In this document: piece by piece, positions 44,786 to 53,962 of the stretch
Layout: every line of letters starts with the position of its first letter
Numbering within the stretch: the stretch's first letter is position 1
Source: an uncultured Roseibium sp.
GTDB taxonomy: Bacteria > Pseudomonadota > Alphaproteobacteria > Rhizobiales > Stappiaceae
Direction: 5' to 3'
Assembly: GCF_963669205.1 (NCBI RefSeq)
Contig: NZ_OY769915.1
Span: forward strand, 2,082,001 to 2,146,000
Length of the DNA: 64,000 bases
Program-made: the position numbers and the translations under genes
Notes under the pieces: model-generated
Told to the model about the DNA's origin: nothing
Seen by the model: only the letters and a program-made list of their open reading frames with translations
Database searches by the model: none

Positions 44786-46672
44786 GTGAATGTTCTCTCG
44801 ATCGAGGGACTGACGGTTGATTTTGATACGGCGGAAGGCCGTGTTCGGGCAGTTGACGACGTTTCCTTTGTCGTCCCCGAAAACCGAACGGTCGCGCTTG
44901 TCGGTGAATCCGGCTCCGGCAAGACGGTTATTTCCCAGACGATCATGGGTCTGCTGCCCCAGGCAGCGTCGATCTCTTCCGGCAAGGTGATCCTTGCCGA
45001 CCCGACCGGTGCGGAGCCACCGGTGGACATTGCCGGGCTTGAACGAAAAGGTCCGGAAATGCGGCATCTGCGCGGCAACAGGGTCGCGATCATCTTCCAG
45101 GAGCCCATGACATCCCTGTCTCCCCTGCACACGATCGGGGACCAGATCGGCGAGGCGGCCCTCCTGCACAGAAATGTCTCGGGTGCGGAGGCACGGGAAC
45201 TGACCTCGGAAATGCTGCGCCTGGTGCAGTTCCCCGATCCGGAGCGTGCCCTGGACACCTATCCCTTCGAATTGTCGGGCGGTCTGCGCCAGCGCGCCAT
45301 GATCGCCATGGCGATGATTTGCCATCCGGCACTGCTGATCGCAGACGAGCCGACCACGGCGCTGGACGTGACGATCCAGGCCGAAATTCTCAAACTCATT
45401 CGTGAAGTGCAGTCCGAACTGCGCATGTCCGTCCTGATGATCACGCACGATTTCGGCGTCGTCGCGAACATGGCCGACGAAATCGCCGTCATCTATCATG
45501 GCCGGATCATGGAAAAGGGAACGGCCGAGCAACTGTTTTCAGATCCGCAGCACGACTATCTGAAAGCGCTCCTGAACGCGGTGCCGAGTTTCCATATGGA
45601 CAAGGATGAGCGCCTCGTCCCCATTCGTCCGATCGAACTGAAGGCCGAAGACCTGACCAGCAACCGCCCGCATTGCGACGTCGCACCGGGGGAACCGCTG
45701 GTCGAGATGCGCAATGTGACCAAGCGGTTTTCTCTGCGCAAGGGGTCGCTCTTGAGCGCCAAGACCAGAACCATGACCGCGCTCGACAACATCAGCCTGA
45801 CGATCCGGCGCGGCGAATGCCTTGGCCTCGTGGGCGAGTCCGGATCCGGCAAGACCACGGCTGCGAAAGCCATATTGCGCGCGCTCAGCATCGAGGGTGG
45901 AGAGGTTCTCTACAATCGTGGCAAGGGACTGGAAGACGTCGCCAATCTCAAGGGCGCGGACCTCATGGATTACCGCCGCCGCGTTCAGCTCATCTTCCAG
46001 GATCCGTTCTCCTCGCTCAATCCGCGCATGACCATCAACGACACGCTGCTGGAGCCGTTTGAAGTGCACGGGATCGGGACGCAACAGGAGCGCTCGGAAC
46101 GGGTGCGCAACCTGATGAGCCTGGTTGGCCTCGACCCGAGATTCCTGCGCCGCTATCCGCATTCCTTCTCCGGAGGGCAACGCCAGCGCATCGGCATCGC
46201 ACGCGCGCTTGCGCTGAACCCGGAGTTCATCCTGTGCGACGAACCGACATCGGCGCTCGACGTCTCGGTGCAGGCGCAGATCCTGAACCTGCTTCAGGAT
46301 CTGAAACGGGATCTCAACCTGACCTATCTGTTCGTCAGCCATAACCTGGCCGTCGTTGACTACGTTGCCGACCGCATAGCGGTCATGTGCCGGGGCCGCC
46401 TTGTTGAGATGGGGGAAACGCGCACCGTCGTCGGCAACCCGCTTCATCCGTACACCAAGGCGCTTCTGTCGGCGGTGCCGGAGCCGGACCTGTCGACACC
46501 CTTGGATTTCGCCGCGCTCGATGCCAACAGGGCCAGCGAGCCGCATCTATGGCCGGAACCGTTCCGGATTTCCGACGGCACAGTGCCGTCGCTGGTGGAA
46601 ATGGAACCAGATCATTTTGTTTGCGCACCCGGACTGAAGAATCCCGGGGCACTTGAGGGGACTGCAGCATGA
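44786..46672 (+). CDS. Peptide-type ABC transporter, two ATPases fused
   Basis: 628 residues from a GTG at 44786 with GGGAGGAAA 6 nt upstream. Two complete ABC cassettes in one chain: the first (1-270) with GESGSGKTV, LSGGLRQR and LLIADEPTTALD; the second (300-570) with GESGSGKTT, FSGGQRQR and FILCDEPTSALD, each followed by an oligopeptide-transporter tail (HPYTKALLSAVPEPD in the second). It replaces separate DppD and DppF subunits. It leads an operon with the binding protein (ATGA overlap) and two permeases. Confidence 0.92.
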   Translation: MNVLSIEGLTVDFDTAEGRVRAVDDVSFVVPENRTVALVGESGSGKTVISQTIMGLLPQAASISSGKVILADPTGAEPPVDIAGLERKGPEMRHLRGNRVAIIFQEPMTSLSPLHTIGDQIGEAALLHRNVSGAEARELTSEMLRLVQFPDPERALDTYPFELSGGLRQRAMIAMAMICHPALLIADEPTTALDVTIQAEILKLIREVQSELRMSVLMITHDFGVVANMADEIAVIYHGRIMEKGTAEQLFSDPQHDYLKALLNAVPSFHMDKDERLVPIRPIELKAEDLTSNRPHCDVAPGEPLVEMRNVTKRFSLRKGSLLSAKTRTMTALDNISLTIRRGECLGLVGESGSGKTTAAKAILRALSIEGGEVLYNRGKGLEDVANLKGADLMDYRRRVQLIFQDPFSSLNPRMTINDTLLEPFEVHGIGTQQERSERVRNLMSLVGLDPRFLRRYPHSFSGGQRQRIGIARALALNPEFILCDEPTSALDVSVQAQILNLLQDLKRDLNLTYLFVSHNLAVVDYVADRIAVMCRGRLVEMGETRTVVGNPLHPYTKALLSAVPEPDLSTPLDFAALDANRASEPHLWPEPFRISDGTVPSLVEMEPDHFVCAPGLKNPGALEGTAA

Positions 46673-48555
46673 AACTGTTACATCTGAAAGGGGCGGGGTT
46701 GCTGTTAGGTGCAGCCTTGGCCGCAACGCCGCTGGCGGCGCTGGAATTGAAGGAGACGCCAGGTCTTGACGCTTCGCTTCCACCGATCGCCGAGCGCATT
46801 CCTTCCGAACCGCTTGTTGTGGATCTGGAAGCAAGGGGACGAGAGGTCGGCAAGCATGGCGGGTCTCTCGACACGCTGATCGGCCGGGCCAAGGACGTGC
46901 GCCTGATCAACGTGTGGGGATATGCGCGACTGGTCGGCTACAACGACAAGCTCGAACTGGTTCCGGACATTCTCGCGGCCGTCGACGTCGAAGACGGCAG
47001 AATCTTCACGCTGCACACCCGCGAAGGCCACAAATGGTCTGACGGTGACCCCTTCGACGCCGAAGACATCCGGTATTACTTCGAGGATATCGTCAGCGAC
47101 GAAAATCTGACCCCGTCCGGTCTGCCGCCCTTTCTTCTGGTCAACGGCAAGGGCCCGAAATTCGAGGTGATTGACGACACGACCGTCCGCTTTACGTGGG
47201 AAGAGCCCAATCCGCTGTTCCTGCCGGAACTGGCGAAGTCCCGGCCGCCTTTCATCTATCGGCCGTCCCACTATCTGCGGCAATTTCACGAAAAGTACGG
47301 CGATCCGGATTTCATCGCGAAGGAAGCGGAGAAGGTGAAGGCGCGCAGCTGGGCGCCGCTGCACAACAAGAAGGACGACATGTACAACGCACGCAATGTC
47401 GACCTGCCGACATTGCAGCCCTGGGTGCGCAAGCGCGACGACAGCGATCTGCGCTTCATCCTGGAACGCAACCCCTACTATCACCGCGTCGACAGCGCCG
47501 GTCAGCAACTGCCCTATATCGACAAAGTCATCATGACGGTGGCCGACGGCAAGCTGATCCCGGCGAAGGCGCAGGCCGGTGAAAGCAATCTTCAGGCACG
47601 GAACCTGAGTTTCGCCGACATCACGGTCCTGAAGAAGGGTGAAAAGCAGAACGATTACAAGACGGCGCTCTGGTCCAACAGCAAGGGATCGGAGATCGCG
47701 ATCAAGCCGAACCTGACGGTCAAGGATCCGGTCTGGCGCAAGCTTGTGCGCGACTCGCGTTTCCGTCATGCCCTGTCGCTCGGAATTGACCGCAACCTGC
47801 TCAATCGTGTCCTGTTTTTCGGTCTCGGCACGCCGGGCAACGACACCGTCCTTGCGGCCAGCCCGCTCCATAAGCCGGAACTCACGAGCAAGTGGGCGGA
47901 TTACGATCCGGAGAAAGCAAACGCGCTTCTGGACGAAATCGGCCTGACCGAGCGTGACGACAAGGGCACAAGGTTGCTCCCGGACGGCCGGCCGCTTGAG
48001 ATCATCGTCGAGACCGCCGGTGAGGCCCAGGTCCAGGAAGATGCCCTCGAACTGGTGACTGAAATGTGGGGCGAGATCGGCGTCAAGCTGTTTGCCAAGC
48101 CGAGCCAGCGGGACAACATGCGCGAGCGCGCCATCTCAGGCGATCTGGTGATGTCTGTCTGGTGGGGTTTTGAAAACGGCATCCCCACGTCCGAGATGCC
48201 GCCGTCCGACTACGTTCCCGTGCGCGGCGACGAACTGTCCTGGCACTCCTGGGGTGACCACTACGAAACCCGGGGAGAAGGCGGCGAGAAACCCGATTGG
48301 GCACCCGCCGAAAGGTTGATGGAACTCTATCGGTCCTGGCTCGTGTCCAAGACGCCGGAAGAGCGCACGAAGATCTGGGACGAGATCCTCCAGATCCACG
48401 CTGAAGAGACAATCCATATCGGTCTTGTCTCCGGTGTCCGCCAACCGGTTGTCATCAAGGATGTCGAGAATGTCCCGCTGGAAGGGATCTACGGCTGGGA
48501 CCCCGGCGCGCATTTCGGCATTCACCGGATGGATGAGTTCTTCCTGAGTGAATAG
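46669..48555 (+). CDS. Large peptide-type ABC substrate-binding protein
   Basis: 628 residues, longer than classical DppA (about 535), of the YejA/MlcA-like size class. Signal peptide (GLLLGAALAATPLAALE) and SBP_bac_5 domain (REGHKWSDGDPFDAEDIRYY near 120). The start overlaps the ATPase stop. The large size often goes with bigger ligands such as oligopeptides or glycosylated compounds; the true ligand is unknown. Confidence 0.9.
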   Translation: MKLLHLKGAGLLLGAALAATPLAALELKETPGLDASLPPIAERIPSEPLVVDLEARGREVGKHGGSLDTLIGRAKDVRLINVWGYARLVGYNDKLELVPDILAAVDVEDGRIFTLHTREGHKWSDGDPFDAEDIRYYFEDIVSDENLTPSGLPPFLLVNGKGPKFEVIDDTTVRFTWEEPNPLFLPELAKSRPPFIYRPSHYLRQFHEKYGDPDFIAKEAEKVKARSWAPLHNKKDDMYNARNVDLPTLQPWVRKRDDSDLRFILERNPYYHRVDSAGQQLPYIDKVIMTVADGKLIPAKAQAGESNLQARNLSFADITVLKKGEKQNDYKTALWSNSKGSEIAIKPNLTVKDPVWRKLVRDSRFRHALSLGIDRNLLNRVLFFGLGTPGNDTVLAASPLHKPELTSKWADYDPEKANALLDEIGLTERDDKGTRLLPDGRPLEIIVETAGEAQVQEDALELVTEMWGEIGVKLFAKPSQRDNMRERAISGDLVMSVWWGFENGIPTSEMPPSDYVPVRGDELSWHSWGDHYETRGEGGEKPDWAPAERLMELYRSWLVSKTPEERTKIWDEILQIHAEETIHIGLVSGVRQPVVIKDVENVPLEGIYGWDPGAHFGIHRMDEFFLSE

Positions 48556-48870
48556 GCTGACCGGTATCCTTGCGTAGGGACGCGCGGCAAATCGAATGCG
48601 GTTTCATCTGGACACAAATCGGTTCGCCGCGCGCATGGTCTTCCGCACGTGTTGACTTGCCAGAGCGCGGGAAGACATGCTGAGCTTGCGGCAAACGGGA
48701 ACCGGTTTTTCGGTTCGTTGCGATGCGGACGCAAGTGGAATGGAAATTGAATGACGGGCCGCCGGGGATGTGCCGGATAGGTCCCGGAATGCAGGACGGA
48801 AGTCACCGCCATGCGCGTGAGGTGCTTTTGGCGGTGTTGCGGCGGTCGCGTCGGGGTGAGGGGAGTATAG
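48556..48870. other. Intercistronic gap with hairpins inside the second importer operon
   Basis: 315 bp with no gene. It holds a wide inverted repeat (CGCGCGGC near 48581 and GCCGCGCG near 48627) and a tight hairpin GAACCG-GTTTTT-CGGTTC at 48699-48716. These probably stabilise the binding-protein message relative to the permease genes, as at 14963 in the first importer. Confidence 0.5.
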
Positions 48871-49896
48871 GTGCTCTATTACATTATTCGCCGGGTTTTC
48901 ATGATGGTCCCGACCTTGTTGGTGATCAGTCTTCTGACGTTCTTAATCATCGAACTTCCCGCCGGCGACTACATCTCCAATCAGATCGCCGCGTTGAAAT
49001 CTTCCGGCGAGCAGTCCTCGGTTGCCAAGCTGGAATTCCTGCGCAAGGAGTTCTCGCTCGACAGGCCGTTCTTCGAGCGATACCTCATCTGGATCGGTTT
49101 GTGGCCCGGACCGCATGGATTTGACGGCCTGATCCAGGGGAACTGGGGTTGGTCTTTCGAATTCGACAAACCGGTTGAACAGGTCGTCGGGCCGACGCTG
49201 CCGCTGACGATCGTGCTCAATTTCGCGACCATTCTGTTCGTTTACGTCGTCTCGTTTCCGATCGGCATCTTTTCGGCGACGCGGCAATATTCCTGGGCCG
49301 ACTACGGTTTCACGTTCCTGGGCTATATCGGCCTGGCGACACCCAACTTCCTGCTCGCGCTGATCCTGCTTTACCTGTTCAATCAGTGGTTCGGCCTCTC
49401 GGTCGGGGGCCTGATGGCGCCCGAATACATCGACCAGCCCTGGAGCTTCGACAAGGCCATGTCGGTGCTCGCCCACCTGATCGTGCCGACTATCGTGATC
49501 GGCACCTCCGGCACCGCTGCCATGATCAGGCGATTGCGCGCAAACCTGCTGGACGAACTGCACAAGCAATATGTCACGACGGGCCGCGCGAAGGGGCTCA
49601 AGGAAAACCAGCTTCTGGTCAAGTATCCGCTGCGCATGGCGATCAACCCGTTCATTGCCGACATCGGCAACCTGATCCCCTCCATGGTTTCCGGTTCGGT
49701 CATCGTGTCCGTCGTCATGAGCCTGCCGACCGTCGGTCCGATCCTGCTGTCGGCGCTGCAGTCTCAGGACCAGTTCCTGTCCGGTTTCATCCTTCTGTTC
49801 GTGGCAGTCCTGACCCTGATCGGGATGCTGATCTCCGACCTTCTGCTCGCGGTGCTTGATCCGCGCATTCGGCTTGGCGGGAGGGCATCGTCGTGA
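48871..49896 (+). CDS. ABC transporter permease (second importer, DppB-like)
   Basis: 341 residues from a GTG at 48871 (GAGGGGAG 6 nt upstream). Six membrane segments, BPD_transp_1 domain, coupling motif near YVTTGRAKGLKENQ. The segment between the first two membrane helices is longer than in DppB. The stop overlaps the next start (GTGA). Confidence 0.9.
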   Translation: MLYYIIRRVFMMVPTLLVISLLTFLIIELPAGDYISNQIAALKSSGEQSSVAKLEFLRKEFSLDRPFFERYLIWIGLWPGPHGFDGLIQGNWGWSFEFDKPVEQVVGPTLPLTIVLNFATILFVYVVSFPIGIFSATRQYSWADYGFTFLGYIGLATPNFLLALILLYLFNQWFGLSVGGLMAPEYIDQPWSFDKAMSVLAHLIVPTIVIGTSGTAAMIRRLRANLLDELHKQYVTTGRAKGLKENQLLVKYPLRMAINPFIADIGNLIPSMVSGSVIVSVVMSLPTVGPILLSALQSQDQFLSGFILLFVAVLTLIGMLISDLLLAVLDPRIRLGGRASS

Positions 49897-51074
49897 GCAT
49901 GGACGCAAGAGACGGCACGCCGCCCCGCAACGTCGAACACTACGTCGACCCGACCCCGTTCAATCCGGCTGTCACGGAGGAAATGACGGCAGAGCAGGAG
50001 CGCTTCTACCAGGCGTCCCAGTGGCAGATCATGTGGTGGAAGTTCAAGCGCCACAAGATCGCCGTCTGGTCCGGCGTCGTGCTGATCCTGTTTTACCTCT
50101 GCGTGCCCTTCGCCGAAGTGATCGCACCCTACGGCCCGAACTCGCGCGACAGCCAGCATCTGTTCGCGCCGCCCCAGTCGGTGCACATGTTCCACGAGGG
50201 CTCCTTCGTCGGGCCGTTCGTCTACGGAATGACTTCCGAGATTGACATGGAGACGCTGCAATGGGTGTTCACCGAGAACACCGAGGATGTTCAGCGCATC
50301 CGCTTTTTCTGCCGCGGCGCGTCTTACGAGTTCTGGGGGCTCTTTGACGCGGATTTCCATCTGTTCTGCCCTGCGGAAGGCGGTACGCTGTTCCTGATCG
50401 GCACCGACCGTCTCGGACGCGACCAGTTTTCCGGTCTCGTCTACGGTGCCCGCCTGTCGCTCACCGTCGGTCTGGTCGGTGTCACGATTTCCATTGTACT
50501 CGGCCTCTTCTTTGGCGGCATCGCGGGTTATTTCGGCGGTATTCTGGACAGCATGATCCAGCGCATGATCGAGATTATCCGTTCGCTCCCCGAACTCCCG
50601 CTCTGGATGGCCCTGTCGGCGGCCCTTCCCGTGACCTGGAGCCCGATCTGGATCTATTTCGGGCTGACCATCATTCTCGGGCTCCTTGACTGGCCGGGCC
50701 TTGCGCGCGCGGTGCGGTCCAAGCTTCTGTCTCTGCGCGAGGAGGAGTACGCCAAGGCGGCGGTACTCATGGGGGCCAAGCCGAAACGCGTGATCACGCG
50801 GCACCTGCTGCCTGGTTTCACCAGCCATATCATTGCCTCCGCGACCCTGTCGATTCCGGCCATGATCCTGGGGGAAACGGCGCTGTCCTTCCTGAACCTC
50901 GGCCTGCGCCGGCCGGCGATCTCCTGGGGTGTTCTCCTGAACGAGGCGCAGAACATATCCGTGGTCACCGTCTATCCGTGGCTGATGGCGCCGGTCATCC
51001 CGATCATTATCGTGGTTCTTGCGTTCAATTTCCTTGGCGATGGTTTGCGCGACGCGGCAGATCCCTATAAGTGA
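49893..51074 (+). CDS. ABC transporter permease with extra periplasmic insert (DppC/YejE-like)
   Basis: 393 residues from a GTG at 49893. The OppC-type N-terminal helix is followed by about 110 residues of periplasmic sequence, including DVQRIRFFCRGASYEFWGL and two cysteines, before the family motif GTDRLGRDQFSGLVYGARLS (about 170-189). This insert is absent from ordinary DppC and is seen in the YejE type. The core then has five more membrane segments. It forms the channel with the preceding permease. Confidence 0.9.
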   Translation: MSMDARDGTPPRNVEHYVDPTPFNPAVTEEMTAEQERFYQASQWQIMWWKFKRHKIAVWSGVVLILFYLCVPFAEVIAPYGPNSRDSQHLFAPPQSVHMFHEGSFVGPFVYGMTSEIDMETLQWVFTENTEDVQRIRFFCRGASYEFWGLFDADFHLFCPAEGGTLFLIGTDRLGRDQFSGLVYGARLSLTVGLVGVTISIVLGLFFGGIAGYFGGILDSMIQRMIEIIRSLPELPLWMALSAALPVTWSPIWIYFGLTIILGLLDWPGLARAVRSKLLSLREEEYAKAAVLMGAKPKRVITRHLLPGFTSHIIASATLSIPAMILGETALSFLNLGLRRPAISWGVLLNEAQNISVVTVYPWLMAPVIPIIIVVLAFNFLGDGLRDAADPYK

Positions 51075-51138
51075 TGCTTTGAATTTTGAAACTCTCCGGC
51101 GGGCCGTAGTGGCCCGCCTTTGCTGTCAGGAAGCCGTC

Positions 51139-51732
51139 ATGTCGAAAAACGCCACCACCGCCGAGGGCTGGGACGAGGAATACGAAGCCGGGCGCTGGGC
51201 CTTTCTGCGCTCGCTTCCGGAAAGCGGCCGCTACGGCATCATTGGCATGTGGCTGTCCCTGACTGGGGCCATGGAGGAGGTTCTGGATATCGGCTGCGGC
51301 GAGGGGCTCCTTTACGAACGCCTCCAGCCGATGGGCATCAAGCGTTATGTCGGCATGGATCTCTCCCCGGCTTCGCTGGAGATCGCCAATGTCGATCCCT
51401 CGATTGCGTCACTCCGGGCCGGCGACATGCATTCTTTCGAACCGCAGGCAGGCGAAACCTTCTCTGCAGTCGTCTTCAATGAAGTGCTCCACTTCGCCGA
51501 CGACCCGGCCGCCGTCGTCAGCCGCTACGTGCCGTTCCTGAAAGAGGACGGCGTCATCGCGCTGTCCATGTATTCGCCGAAACGGCCGGAATCCGGTGCC
51601 AACAGGCTGATCAACAGCCTGTGGGCGGCGACCGATGATCCGGCAAAATGGGAAGTCCTCGATGACTACCGCCTTGTCTCCGACAAGAAAGGCGTCACTT
51701 GGCGCATGCGGCTGGTGAAGCCGACTTCTTAG
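51139..51732 (+). CDS. Class I SAM-dependent methyltransferase
   Basis: 197 residues from the ATG at 51139 with CAGGAAG 6 nt upstream; the longer frame begins inside the permease gene. Motif I is VLDIGCGEGLLYERL (about 54-68), motif II region YVGMDLSPASLEIA, then FNEVLHF. Substrate unknown. It probably has its own start or is read from the importer operon, 64 bp after it. Confidence 0.85.
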   Translation: MSKNATTAEGWDEEYEAGRWAFLRSLPESGRYGIIGMWLSLTGAMEEVLDIGCGEGLLYERLQPMGIKRYVGMDLSPASLEIANVDPSIASLRAGDMHSFEPQAGETFSAVVFNEVLHFADDPAAVVSRYVPFLKEDGVIALSMYSPKRPESGANRLINSLWAATDDPAKWEVLDDYRLVSDKKGVTWRMRLVKPTS

Positions 51733-51893
51733 CCGCCAGGCAACCGCGCCTTGTTCCCGTCATTCCGAGGTGCGGAGCCCCGAAGGATGGGCCACGGGTT
51801 CGTGCCTCACCGCCATCCTATAAGACGGACCATCAGGTCCTCCTCAGGTTGAGGGAGCGGCTCAAATAACGGGAAAAGCTCTAATGGTTCGTC

Positions 51894-51925
51894 ATCCCGG
51901 ACGCAGCGGAGCGGAGATCCGGGAT
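51894..51925. repeat. Palindromic intergenic repeat unit
   Basis: ATCCCGGA (51894-51901) and TCCGGGAT (51918-51925) flank an AGCGGAGCGGAG-type centre. This is a widespread alphaproteobacterial repeat form. Confidence 0.7.
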
Positions 51926-52013
51926 CCACTCCTATCCGGAACGGCAGTCGTCCGAACGAGACTTCGTCCGGGTTCCGGTCCTTGGCGCATCTGAGTCGTC
52001 ACCCGCGGATTGG

Positions 52014-52034
52014 ATCCCCGATCAAGCCGGGGAT
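52014..52034. repeat. Palindromic intergenic repeat unit
   Basis: ATCCCCG (52014-52020) and CGGGGAT (52028-52034) around ATCAAGC, the second hairpin of the same repeat class, followed by GACGC. Confidence 0.7.
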
Positions 52035-52166
52035 GACGCTTGAGGGGTGTTGCTGGCCGGCGCGATAAGCCAAGGCCGCACCATAGGGTGCTTCCGGACA
52101 AGTGGGGCACCATCGAACGCCGATCCGGGTTCCAGACATCAGAGTGAGCGCATCACCGTCGCACCG

Positions 52167-52454
52167 TCAGCCCGGCAGAACCACAATCGTGGACTTGCCG
52201 CCCTTGTTGCGAAGGGCATGGATGTCGGCAAGGGCCGGGTCCTCGCGCCAGGCCTTTGCGGCGTCAACGCTCGGGAAGGAAAGCAGCGCTGCAATGTTCG
52301 GCGTGTCGCCGGCTGCTTCAAGAACGGTGACATCCGGGTCGGCGGCCACCACGCTGCCGCCGTGCTTTGCGAGGGCATCGGCGGCCTTCTCGCGGTAGGC
52401 ACCAAGGGTCTCCTTGTCGGTCACGGTGATCATGGCAAGGGCTTGTACGGTCAT
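52167..52454 (-). CDS. DUF1330-type small protein
   Basis: 95 residues, a dimeric alpha-beta barrel fold by pattern (QALAMITVTDKETLGAYREK, then LEAAGDTPNIAALLSFPSVD and AKAWREDPAL), matching DUF1330. Function unknown; related folds are small monooxygenases. It is divergent from a LysR-type regulator that probably controls it. The ribosome site GGAG lies in a short hairpin (52461-52481). Confidence 0.82.
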   Translation of the reverse strand: MTVQALAMITVTDKETLGAYREKAADALAKHGGSVVAADPDVTVLEAAGDTPNIAALLSFPSVDAAKAWREDPALADIHALRNKGGKSTIVVLPG

Positions 52455-52460
52455 GTGAAG

Positions 52461-52481
52461 TCTCCGGTTTCAAGACGGAGA
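52461..52481 (-). promoter_or_regulatory. Leader hairpin enclosing the DUF1330 ribosome site
   Basis: On the minus strand TCTCCG and CGGAGA form a 6-bp stem with a 9-nt loop; the right arm holds the GGAG ribosome site 7 nt before the ATG. Opening this stem would be needed for translation. Confidence 0.35.
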
Positions 52482-52534
52482 AACACTAAACCGAACCGCT
52501 CTTGCGCAAAATTCATCAATTTTCAAACAGGGCT

Positions 52535-52548
52535 GTGCAAAAATGCAC
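52535..52548. promoter_or_regulatory. Dyad between DUF1330 and LysR genes
   Basis: GTGCA-AAAA-TGCAC, a perfect 14-bp dyad in the divergent promoter region, 52 bp before the LysR start. A candidate LysR operator. Confidence 0.4.
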
Positions 52549-52599
52549 CACAGTGGAAAAAGCGATTGAAACTTGCCGTTTGAAGGTGATCGATACCTC

Positions 52600-53490
52600 A
52601 TGGACAACTGGGATGACTTGAAATTCGTGCTGGCCATCGCCAGCGCGGGCAACGTGACCAAGGCGGCAAAGGGGCTTGGGGTTACCCATTCCACGGTGTC
52701 GCGGCGCCTGTCCGCTCTGGAGGACCGGATGGCGACACGTCTCTTCGAACGCTTGCCCGAGGGCTTCGTGCCGACGGCGGCCGGGGAGGAAGCCGTCGCC
52801 GCAGCCAAACGGATGGAAGCTGAGGTCCTGGCGCTCGACACGCGCATCACCGCGCAGGATACCGAACTTGAAGGCCCGCTGCGCGTGACGGCCGCGCAGC
52901 TGTTGTTTCAGGTGCAACTGGCGGAAATCATGCAGCAATTCGCAGAACGGCATCCGCGTATCGAACTGCAGATGATCGCGGCCAACGAGAAGCTCAGCCT
53001 GCATCGCCGTGAAGCGGACATAGCGGTGCGGGTGACGGACAATCCGGGAGAAACGCTTTTCGGCCGCCTGGCGACAGGTCAGAACCGCTGCTACTACATG
53101 TCCCGTTCCTTCGCGCGAAAGCACCGGCAGGTCATGGAAACGCAACATGGCAGCATCGCCTTGCCCTGCGTGACATTTAAATGGTGGGGCCAGGGCGTTC
53201 CGAAGGAAATCAGATCCCGCTATCCCTCCGCCTTCATCAGCCTTGTTGCCGATGACATGATCGCGCTGCTGGCGGCGGTGAAGGCCGGCATGGGCATTGG
53301 CCGGTTGCCGTGTTTTCTCGGCGATCCGGACCCGGATCTCGTCCGGCTGCCGGGTGTGGAACCGTCCCGCTATCTCGATATCTGGGTCCTGACCCATCCC
53401 GACCTGAAAAATGTCGCGCGGATCAGGGCGTTCCTGCGATTTGCCGCCGATGCCTTCAAGGAGCGCGGCGGGCTATACATGGGGACATGA
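52600..53490 (+). CDS. LysR-family regulator
   Basis: 296 residues from the ATG at 52600 (a TTG at 52573 is less likely). N-terminal winged helix (NWDDLKFVLAIASAGNVTKA, then THSTVSRRLSALEDRM), effector domain from about residue 90. It resembles the DsdC/GcvA-like single-domain LysR type that often acts on a divergent small enzyme gene, here the DUF1330 gene. Confidence 0.88.
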   Translation: MDNWDDLKFVLAIASAGNVTKAAKGLGVTHSTVSRRLSALEDRMATRLFERLPEGFVPTAAGEEAVAAAKRMEAEVLALDTRITAQDTELEGPLRVTAAQLLFQVQLAEIMQQFAERHPRIELQMIAANEKLSLHRREADIAVRVTDNPGETLFGRLATGQNRCYYMSRSFARKHRQVMETQHGSIALPCVTFKWWGQGVPKEIRSRYPSAFISLVADDMIALLAAVKAGMGIGRLPCFLGDPDPDLVRLPGVEPSRYLDIWVLTHPDLKNVARIRAFLRFAADAFKERGGLYMGT

Positions 53491-53499
53491 AGTCCGGCT

Positions 53500-53952
53500 T
53501 CAAACCCAGCGGCGCACCTTCTTCAGATAGGTGTCGTAATCCGCACCAAAGACGCGTTTCAGGCTTTCCTCTTCCGGCTTGATCTGGAATTCCGTGAGAT
53601 ACCAGATGAAAGCCGGAATGATCAGGATCGAGAGGAAACTGCTGAAATAAAGCGAGGCGGCAATCAGCAGAAACAGGAGGCCGAGATACATCGGATTGCG
53701 GCTGATGCGGTAGATCCCGTCCGTCACCAGCGTCGTCGACTTGTCCGGGGTCATCGGGTTCACCGTCGTTTTCTTGCGGACGAAGGTCAGCAGAGCGAGC
53801 ACATCCGGTATCAGGCCGAGGAAAAACAGGATGGCTGCCAGGACGAACTGACCCGGGAACTTGAAGGTCAGGCCCGGAAACCAGGACGCGGCGGCGAATG
53901 TCATCGCCACCGAAACGAGCAGAACCAGGGGAGGAGGGACCTTCAGCTTCAT
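53500..53952 (-). CDS. Isoprenylcysteine carboxyl methyltransferase-like membrane protein
   Basis: 150 residues with four or five membrane segments and the family C-terminal signature GIYRISRNPMYLGLLFLLIA with later E and RVFGADYDTYLKKVRRW. Bacterial members methylate small lipophilic or phenolic substrates or phospholipids with SAM; the target is unknown. It is 10 bp after the nitrile hydratase activator stop in the same direction, so it may be cotranscribed. Confidence 0.85.
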   Translation of the reverse strand: MKLKVPPPLVLLVSVAMTFAAASWFPGLTFKFPGQFVLAAILFFLGLIPDVLALLTFVRKKTTVNPMTPDKSTTLVTDGIYRISRNPMYLGLLFLLIAASLYFSSFLSILIIPAFIWYLTEFQIKPEEESLKRVFGADYDTYLKKVRRWV

Positions 53953-53962
53953 CTTGGTCTGG

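Larger units (their letters stand above)
51733..52166. other. Gene-free region with palindromic repeats
   Basis: 434 bp without a supported gene, built of the short palindromic repeats common in alphaproteobacterial intergenic DNA. Two clear hairpins are listed separately; a third diffuse unit (CGTCATTCCGAGGTGCGGAG onward) begins near 51759. Confidence 0.6.
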
